A DNA stretch of 64,000 bases from Clostridiales bacterium. GTDB lineage: Bacteria > Bacillota > Clostridia > Lachnospirales > Bianqueaceae. The DNA is taken from positions 17,049-81,048 of the forward strand of contig JAILDJ010000272.1 of the NCBI GenBank assembly GCA_024689505.1. Reading direction: 5' to 3'. Below, piece by piece: positions 18,967 to 25,595 of the stretch. Numbering within the stretch: the stretch's first letter is position 1; every line of letters starts with the position of its first letter. Made by a program: the position numbers and the translations under genes. A model generated the notes under the pieces. That model searched no databases. It was not told where the DNA came from and saw only the letters and a list, made by a program, of their open reading frames with translations.

Positions 18967-20408
18967 AAAAAGAAGACCTGTTCGATGCAATGGGTGAGAT
19001 CAACGAAGAATTCATTCGGAATGCCCGGAAAGAGCGAGTGCCCAGGAGAGTTTTGTGGATGCGATGTGCGGCGGCCGCGACGTGCGCTCTGGCAGTATTG
19101 GTGGTTTTTCTCAGATCACCTTTTTTTCGGAACAAGTTCAATAAAGAAGGGGAGTACACACAAATGGAAGGTGTTTTCGCGGTCAATGCCGCGTATCCCG
19201 AGCCGGTCGCTCAGCATATGAGTGCCAGTGAATTCTATGAGAACGATGCTCATTGGGAATGGTGGACTTCCTATAGAAAGTTCACAGACAGATCCTCGAA
19301 ACTGCAGGATGGTCTGCAGGGATACTATTCCAATATCATGGGGCAGATCCTGACTGCGGAGGACGAGAACACGGTCTGTTCTCCCATCAATATCTATATC
19401 GCATTTGCCATGTTGGCAGAGGTTTCAGACGGTTCGACCCGTCAACAGATCCTGGATATGCTGGGGTGCTCTGATATCGATAAGCTGCGTGATCAGGCCA
19501 ATGCGTTGTGGCAGAGCAATTATGTGGACACACCGGCTCTGAAAAGTCTGCTTGCCAATTCGATCTGGCTGGACCAATCTGTCGCGTATCATTCCGAGAC
19601 GCTGCAGCGCCTGGCAGATCAGTATTTTGCATCATCTTTCAGCGGAATACCGGGCTCTCAGGAGATGGATGAAGCACTGCGGCATTGGACGGATGAGAAT
19701 ACCGGCAATCTGTTGAGTGAATATACGAAAGATATGAAGATCGATCCAAATACGGTTTTGGAGATCCTGTCAACGATCTACTACAAAGCGACCTGGATGG
19801 ATACGTTCCTTGAGAAGAATACGACACAGGAAACATTTCATGGGACTGTAGGCGACACCACCGTCGATATGATGCATCGGTCGGATATGATGGGCGTATA
19901 TCGGACGGACACGTATATCGCATTGAGCCTCAATCTGACAGACAGTGGGAATATGACGTTCTATCTGCCAGAAGAGGGTGTAGATGTGAATGATCTGGCG
20001 GCAGATCCAAGTGTTCTCAATGCAGCCAGATACGGAGAGGATGAGAACAGGTCCTATCCGATGGTCCACCTGTCAGTGCCCAAATTCCGAGTGACAGCCA
20101 AAACGGACCTGATCGAGACGATCCGGTCGCTGGGAGTTACAGATGCATTAGACCCGGCAGTATCTGATTTTACACCGCTTACAACAGAAAAAGATGAATT
20201 ATTTGTGAGTAAGGCAGAGCATGCGGCATTGATCGAGATCGATGAGGAAGGTGTTACCGGAGCCGCCTATACTGAATTGGCCATCGCCGAAGGTGCAGCA
20301 CTTCCGGAAGAAGAGATCGATTTTGTCCTGGATCGTCCCTTTATGTTCGTCGTGACAGGGATGGACGGATCCATTCTGTTTTCCGGGATCGTAAGAAATA
20401 TACAGTAA
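18963..20408 (+). CDS. Membrane-anchored serpin with a short cytoplasmic N-terminus, coupled to the upstream sigma gene
   Basis: NTVCSPINIYIAFAMLAEVSDGSTRQQILDMLG; LSTIYYKATWMDTFLEKNTTQETFHG; EEGVTGAAYTELAIAEGAALPEEEIDFVLDRPFMFVV (hinge and reactive-centre loop region). TM helix after about 32 aa; ATGA overlap with the sigma gene. Confidence 0.92.
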   Translation: MKKEDLFDAMGEINEEFIRNARKERVPRRVLWMRCAAAATCALAVLVVFLRSPFFRNKFNKEGEYTQMEGVFAVNAAYPEPVAQHMSASEFYENDAHWEWWTSYRKFTDRSSKLQDGLQGYYSNIMGQILTAEDENTVCSPINIYIAFAMLAEVSDGSTRQQILDMLGCSDIDKLRDQANALWQSNYVDTPALKSLLANSIWLDQSVAYHSETLQRLADQYFASSFSGIPGSQEMDEALRHWTDENTGNLLSEYTKDMKIDPNTVLEILSTIYYKATWMDTFLEKNTTQETFHGTVGDTTVDMMHRSDMMGVYRTDTYIALSLNLTDSGNMTFYLPEEGVDVNDLAADPSVLNAARYGEDENRSYPMVHLSVPKFRVTAKTDLIETIRSLGVTDALDPAVSDFTPLTTEKDELFVSKAEHAALIEIDEEGVTGAAYTELAIAEGAALPEEEIDFVLDRPFMFVVTGMDGSILFSGIVRNIQ

Positions 20409-20412
20409 AAAG

Positions 20413-20456
20413 AAGGCACTTGGACTTTCGTGCTATGCACTCCGTCCTCGTGCCTT
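20413..20456 (-). repeat. GA-element copy 1 (structured hairpin)
   Basis: Minus strand: AAGGCAC GA GGAC GGA GTGC ATA GCAC GAA AGTCC AA GTGCCTT. Confidence 0.7.
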
Positions 20457-20461
20457 TTATC

Positions 20462-20520
20462 ATGCCATATGATAAAACAAGTCCTTCTGCAAGCAGAGGA
20501 CTTGTTTTATCGCATGGCAT
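20462..20520. repeat. 59-nt long inverted repeat, copy 1
   Basis: ATGCCAT-at-GATAAAACAAGTCC-ttctgcaagcaga-GGACTTGTTTTATC-gc-ATGGCAT; 14-bp perfect core stem. Confidence 0.85.
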
Positions 20521-20544
20521 AGGATTGATTTGGTGCATAAACCC

Positions 20545-20577
20545 GGAGGCCTTCGCGCGGCTGCGCTTTCGGCCTCC
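20545..20577 (-). repeat. GAAA/GAA-element hairpin, paired with GA-element copy 2
   Basis: Minus strand: GGAGGCC GAAA GCGC AGCC GCGC GAA GGCCTCC. Confidence 0.7.
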
Positions 20578-20580
20578 TGA

Positions 20581-20623
20581 AAGCACTCGGACTTTCGTAC
20601 TTCCGTACTTCGTCCTCGTGCTT
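20581..20623 (-). repeat. GA-element copy 2
   Basis: Minus strand: AAGCAC GA GGAC GAA GTAC GGAA GTAC GAA AGTCC GA GTGCTT. Confidence 0.75.
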
Positions 20624-20626
20624 TTT

Positions 20627-20697
20627 GCGTTCTTAATGTCGTATAAAAGCGCGAGTATACAAGTACACTCGAGCTTCTTTATATGACTTTAGAACGC
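20627..20697. repeat. About 70-nt imperfect hairpin
   Basis: GCGTTCT..GTCGTATAAAAGCGCGAGTATA..ACACTCGAGCTTCTTTATATGAC..AGAACGC. Confidence 0.7.
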
Positions 20698-20723
20698 TCT
20701 TAAAAGTGTTGCAATAAGTCCCC

Positions 20724-20751
20724 GCGTGGCTGCACTGCGTTTCCGCCACGC
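20724..20751 (-). repeat. GAAA/GAA-element hairpin (degenerate), paired with GA-element copy 3
   Basis: Minus strand: GCGTGGC GGAAA CGCAGTGCA GCCACGC. Confidence 0.55.
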
Positions 20752-20752
20752 T

Positions 20753-20800
20753 AAAAGGCACTCGGATTTTCGTACTTCGTACTTCATCCTCGTGCCTTTT
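20753..20800 (-). repeat. GA-element copy 3
   Basis: Minus strand: AAAAGGCAC GA GGAT GAA GTAC GAA GTAC GAA AATCC GA GTGCCTTTT. Confidence 0.75.
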
Positions 20801-20803
20801 GTC

Positions 20804-20862
20804 ATGCCATATGCTAAAACAAGTCCTTCTGTAAGCAGAGGACTTGTTTTATCGCATGGCAT
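20804..20862. repeat. 59-nt long inverted repeat, copy 2, abutting the 3' end of pruA
   Basis: ATGCCATATGCTAAAACAAGTCC...GGACTTGTTTTATCGCATGGCAT; near-identical to 20462-20520. Confidence 0.85.
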
Positions 20863-20867
20863 GGGAC

Positions 20868-22493
20868 TTATTTGGTCATGTATGGATACGTGATCGCCGT
20901 GGTGGGGACGAGGGTCTCTTTGATGTTGCGGGTGCTGGTCCAGCGGTAGAGGTTCAGCATGGAGCCGGCTTTGTCGTTGGTGCCGGAAGCGCGTCCGCCG
21001 CCAAAAGGCTGCTGGCCGACTACAGCACCGGTCGGTTTGTCGTTGATGTAGAAGTTGCCGGCTGCAGAGGAGAGTTTCTGCTCCATATAGATGATAGCGT
21101 TGCGGTCGTTCGCGAAGATCGCGCCGGTCAAAGCGTATGGAGAAGCGGTGTTGCAGGCTTCCAGTGCCTCATCGAGCTGATCATCCGGGTAGACGTACAC
21201 ACTCAGGACCGGTCCGAAAATCTCTTCGACCATGGTCTTCTCGTACGGAGTCTTGCACTCGATGACAGTCGGATATACAAAGTAGCCCTTGGAATCGTCC
21301 AGAGAACCGCAAAGGATCTCGCTGTTCTCGGATGCTGCCGCATAGTCCACATAGGACTTGATGTTGTCGAAGGAAGCCTTGTCGATCACGGCGCCGAGCA
21401 TGGTGGTATAGTCCGTAACATCACCGACCTTCAGGGCTTTAGCTTCTTCGATCAGACGCGGTTTGACCTGCCCCCATAAGCTTTCCGGAATGAAAGCGCG
21501 GGAAGCGGCAGAGCACTTCTGGCCTTGGTACTCGAAAGCACCGCGGACCAATGCGGCGACGAGGGGCTCGACAGCGGCGGTCGGATGCGCAAAGACGAAG
21601 TCCTTACCTCCGGTCTCGCCGACCAGACGCGGATAGGATTCATAATCGAAGATGGTCTCGCCGACCTGCTTCCAGATCGTCTTGAAGACTTGCGTGGAAC
21701 CGGTAAAGTGTACGCCAGCCAGCATCTTGTCGGACAGAACATACTTGCTGACATCGGATCCGCGGCTGGGCACAAAGTTGATGACGCCGGCGGGCAGACC
21801 GGCTTCCATCAGGATCTGCAGGAAGTAGTAGTTAGAGAGAACAGCGGTGGAAGAGGGCTTCCACAAAGCTACATTGCCCATGATCGCGGGTGCGGTCGGC
21901 AGGTTGCCGCCGATGGAGGTAAAGTTGAACGGAGTGATGGCCATGATGAAACCATCGAGCGGACGGTACTCAAGACGATCCCAGATGCCTTTGGAACTGT
22001 TCGGCTGCTGGGCAAAGATCTCCTGCGCGAAGTATGTGTTGAAACGAAGGAAGTCGGCCAGCTCGCAGGCAGAATCGATCTCGGCCTGGAAAGCGGTCTT
22101 GCTCTGCCCCAGCATGGTCGCGGCGTTGATCTTGGCACGATAGGGACCGGTCAATAACTCAGCAGCTTTGATGAAGATGCTGGCGCGGTGTTCCCAGGGC
22201 ATGAACTCCCAGGCTTTTTTGGCTTCCAGTGCGGCAGCGATTGCCTCCTTCAGCTCTTTCTCTCCAGCCATATGATAGCGAGCGATCACATGCTGATGGT
22301 CGTGCGGCATGACGATATCTTTCATGACGCCGGTGCGGACTTCTTTGCCGCCGATGATCAGCGGGATCTCGATGATCTGTGCCGACTGTTTTTCCAGTTC
22401 TTTTGTTAATGCCAGTCGTTCCGGAGATCCGGGCATATATCCGAGGACCGGCTCGTTGGCCGGCATGGCAAGTTTATAGGTGCCGTTGTTCAT
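20868..22493 (-). CDS. pruA: L-glutamate gamma-semialdehyde (1-pyrroline-5-carboxylate) dehydrogenase
   Basis: ALDH family: RLVGETGGKDFVFAHPTA; FEYQGQKCSAASRAFIP (catalytic Cys); QQPFGGGRASGTNDKAG. Confidence 0.93.
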   Translation of the reverse strand: MNNGTYKLAMPANEPVLGYMPGSPERLALTKELEKQSAQIIEIPLIIGGKEVRTGVMKDIVMPHDHQHVIARYHMAGEKELKEAIAAALEAKKAWEFMPWEHRASIFIKAAELLTGPYRAKINAATMLGQSKTAFQAEIDSACELADFLRFNTYFAQEIFAQQPNSSKGIWDRLEYRPLDGFIMAITPFNFTSIGGNLPTAPAIMGNVALWKPSSTAVLSNYYFLQILMEAGLPAGVINFVPSRGSDVSKYVLSDKMLAGVHFTGSTQVFKTIWKQVGETIFDYESYPRLVGETGGKDFVFAHPTAAVEPLVAALVRGAFEYQGQKCSAASRAFIPESLWGQVKPRLIEEAKALKVGDVTDYTTMLGAVIDKASFDNIKSYVDYAAASENSEILCGSLDDSKGYFVYPTVIECKTPYEKTMVEEIFGPVLSVYVYPDDQLDEALEACNTASPYALTGAIFANDRNAIIYMEQKLSSAAGNFYINDKPTGAVVGQQPFGGGRASGTNDKAGSMLNLYRWTSTRNIKETLVPTTAITYPYMTK

Positions 22494-22592
22494 AATCTTA
22501 CGCTCCTAACTATGATAAATGTTATGATATTATGATTATAAACGCCGGATGGACAAAAATCAACCTGTAAATCAATTGTAATATCGTATCAC

Positions 22593-22622
22593 TTGACAGA
22601 TCGAGAGAGAATTAGGTATAAT
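22593..22622 (+). promoter_or_regulatory. Sigma-A-type promoter upstream of the CHAP/SH3b protein gene
   Basis: TTGACA (22593-22598), 18 nt, TATAAT (22617-22622). Confidence 0.6.
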
Positions 22623-22733
22623 CCTTTAGAATAGGTATAAAATGCGCTATAGGAGAAAACAAAGCGAAGCTGCAAAAGCCCGGAAACATAGAAAAGAATT
22701 TGGGGCAGCAGCCGAGGAAAAACAGGGGGCATT

Positions 22734-25580
22734 ATGATGAAGAAATCATTGATAAGGATCATCAGTCTGCTGATGGCAGCACTTATTTTGATCCCTACAT
22801 CTCTGCCTGTTTTCGCTGAGGAAGCGGAAACGGAACAACCGATATCCGAGACAGAAGAGACGGAAGCAGTTCCTTCTCAAGAAGAAACTGTAGATGAGGA
22901 GCCGATCCAGGAAGAAGAGCCTGCATTGGAAACCGTGGAAGAAGCAGCGGAGGAACCTGTAGAAGAGACTGAAGCGGAGTCCATGGAAGGACCAGCAGAA
23001 GAGGAAGAGCCTCTGGAAGAGCAGGCGGATGCTGAAACTGTCGAGGAACCGGCCGCGGAGGAGGAAGTGCCGGTGGAAGAGACGGCCGATGCTGAGGACG
23101 AGATCGTAATGGTAGCATCCACATTGCCGGATGAGACCATGGATCTGACCAAAGCCAAGATCGAATTCGTCGATGAAACACCTATCGTATATGACGGCAC
23201 TGAAAAAAAGCCTGAGTTCATCCTGGTCTATCAAAAGGATGAGGCTTCTGAAGAGTACCGTGTGATCCAGAAAGATCTGGAAACGGTATGCAAAGTCGTA
23301 TATTCCAACAATATCAATGCCGGTACAGGCAAGATCACGATCACTTATAAAGATGATCCGGCGACCAAACCCACCAATAAGCTTGTCGGAACGTTCACGA
23401 TCGAGAAAGCGCCGCAGACCTTTACGGTCAAAGTACCTTCCACTAATATGTACGTCTATGACAAGCAGACCGTCACGGTGACGGAAGCTGTCGGTACTGT
23501 GACATATAAATCTTCAAAAACATCAGTTGCGACTGTCTCTGCTAAAGGTGTGATCACAGCTGTAGGCCCTGGTTCTGCCACGATCACGGTCACTGCCGCG
23601 GGAGACACCAATCATCTTGAAACCGCTAAGACCCTCAAACTGAAAATCGAATATGAGGAGTTCGATATCGAAAACTGTACGATCAGTTTGGAAAATGAGG
23701 AGCTTCCTTATACGACAAAAGAGATCTGTCCTGCTGTTACCATTACGTACAAGAACCGGACTCTGGTCGAAAATGAGGATTATACGCTGACCTATTCCAA
23801 CAATATCAAGGTCGGCACGGCCAAGGTCGTGATCCATCCGACGGGTCATTGCCATGGAGATGATGTCACTAAGACGTTCAAGATCGTCAAAGCCAAGAAC
23901 CCGATCGTAGCAAAGAATATGAATAAAGTGTTCTCTCTGAAGGAGCAGAAGTTTACGCTGAATGCTAGTGCCAAGGAAGGTGCTACCATCACTTTCAAGA
24001 TCACGAAGCCGAGCAACCCGAAGATCACGATCAATGCTAAGACCGGTGAAGTGACGATCCCTGCCAGTTATCTGGGATATGCCAAAGTAGCCATCACCTC
24101 CAGCGAGACAGAAAGCTATGTCAAGACGACGAAATACGTCTATGTTTATGCGCGCTATATGACCAAGACGCGGATCCTGGAATCCATCAAAGGTATCATG
24201 GCGTCCTGGAACGGTGCTGATTACAACAGTGCGATCTATAAAAAGATCATCGATACGTATAATGCCTATGCGGATCAGATCGGCGCCGGAAAGATGAAGA
24301 CCAGTTATCCTTGGTGCGCTGCGACGGTCTCCGCTGCCTGGATCACAGCAGGTGTGGCAAAATATACGGGCATCGAGATGTCCTGCGGACGCTTCATCAA
24401 TATCGCGAAGGAGAAGGATGCCTGGAACAATGATTGGAAGAGCGTGCCGAAAGTGGGCGATGCCATCATCTATTCGTGGGATGGTACACATTCCAGTCAT
24501 GACCATGTAGGTATGGTCATAGCCGTTTCCAAGGATAAGAAAACCTTTACTACGATCGAAGGCAATACCAATGGCAGTGGCATGTACAATGGTGAAGTTG
24601 GTTCTTTCACTCGTAAGGTCAGTTACAAGTACATCCAGGGTTTCATTTCCTATGATTACTCTAAGATGGCGGATGAACTGAAATACATCAAACGGATCGA
24701 CGATGATGAATTCATCACCGTATCTTCCATTGCTGCGCAGAAATATACTGGTTCCGCGATCCGTCCTTCGGTCACCATCAAGGATCAGGGAAAGACACTT
24801 ACAGCAGGCACGGATTATACACTGTATTATACGTCCAATACTGCGCCGGGTACGGCCTCGATCACGATCGTTGGTAAGGGGAACTATTCAGGCGTACGCA
24901 CCTTGAATTTCACTATCAAGGCCAGTTATTCCTATTATCATGTCATCGAAACGAGCGTGCGCTATCGTACCGGTCCGGGCACCAGCTATTCTGTTGCAGG
25001 TACGTTCAAGAAGAATCAGAATGTCAAGGTCCTGAAAGGATATTCCAAATCCGCCAACGGGTATACCTGGTATGCCGTGATGATCGGCTCCAATACGTAT
25101 TACGCCGCCTCCATGTATTTGAAGAAGGGCAAATACGTATCCAATACAAAGAGCATCAATGCTGACAGTATCACAGTATCCAGGATCAGCAATAAGAGTT
25201 TCAAGGGCTCTGCCATCAAGCCGTCGCCTACCATCAAGGACGGGGATACGAAGCTGGTCAAAGGCACAGACTATACGCTGTCTTATAAGAACAATAAATG
25301 GCCCGGGACCGCAACGGTCACGATCACAGGTATCGGTAAGTATTCCGGTACACGGACAGTCACGTTCAAGATCGTCGGCAAGTATACCAAGTATACGACA
25401 AAGTATGCTTTGAACTATCGCAGTAAACCTTCGACGTCCGGTACGATCAAAGGCACCTTCGCGCAAGGCGCCACAGTCACGGTACTGAACGGATATTCGA
25501 AATCGGCGAATGGATACACCTGGGTCATCGTCAAGGTCGGAACGAAGTATTATTATACTGCCAAAGATTTTCTTAAATGA
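22734..25580 (+). CDS. Secreted modular cell-wall protein: signal peptide, acidic linker, Ig-like repeats, CHAP amidase, SH3b domains
   Basis: Signal peptide MMKKSLIRIISLLMAALILIPTSLPVFA; Glu-rich region; YPWCAATVSAAW...GDAIIYSWDGTHSSHDHVGMVIAV...TIEGN (CHAP/NlpC-like); two YRTGPGTSYS/YRSKPSTSG SH3b domains. Confidence 0.85.
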   Translation: MMKKSLIRIISLLMAALILIPTSLPVFAEEAETEQPISETEETEAVPSQEETVDEEPIQEEEPALETVEEAAEEPVEETEAESMEGPAEEEEPLEEQADAETVEEPAAEEEVPVEETADAEDEIVMVASTLPDETMDLTKAKIEFVDETPIVYDGTEKKPEFILVYQKDEASEEYRVIQKDLETVCKVVYSNNINAGTGKITITYKDDPATKPTNKLVGTFTIEKAPQTFTVKVPSTNMYVYDKQTVTVTEAVGTVTYKSSKTSVATVSAKGVITAVGPGSATITVTAAGDTNHLETAKTLKLKIEYEEFDIENCTISLENEELPYTTKEICPAVTITYKNRTLVENEDYTLTYSNNIKVGTAKVVIHPTGHCHGDDVTKTFKIVKAKNPIVAKNMNKVFSLKEQKFTLNASAKEGATITFKITKPSNPKITINAKTGEVTIPASYLGYAKVAITSSETESYVKTTKYVYVYARYMTKTRILESIKGIMASWNGADYNSAIYKKIIDTYNAYADQIGAGKMKTSYPWCAATVSAAWITAGVAKYTGIEMSCGRFINIAKEKDAWNNDWKSVPKVGDAIIYSWDGTHSSHDHVGMVIAVSKDKKTFTTIEGNTNGSGMYNGEVGSFTRKVSYKYIQGFISYDYSKMADELKYIKRIDDDEFITVSSIAAQKYTGSAIRPSVTIKDQGKTLTAGTDYTLYYTSNTAPGTASITIVGKGNYSGVRTLNFTIKASYSYYHVIETSVRYRTGPGTSYSVAGTFKKNQNVKVLKGYSKSANGYTWYAVMIGSNTYYAASMYLKKGKYVSNTKSINADSITVSRISNKSFKGSAIKPSPTIKDGDTKLVKGTDYTLSYKNNKWPGTATVTITGIGKYSGTRTVTFKIVGKYTKYTTKYALNYRSKPSTSGTIKGTFAQGATVTVLNGYSKSANGYTWVIVKVGTKYYYTAKDFLK

Positions 25581-25595
25581 TAAGGGATCACATCA

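Noticed and set aside
20413-20862. CRISPR array
   Set aside because: Repeats are hairpins of different types with irregular spacing; no regular repeat-spacer pattern or cas genes in the window.
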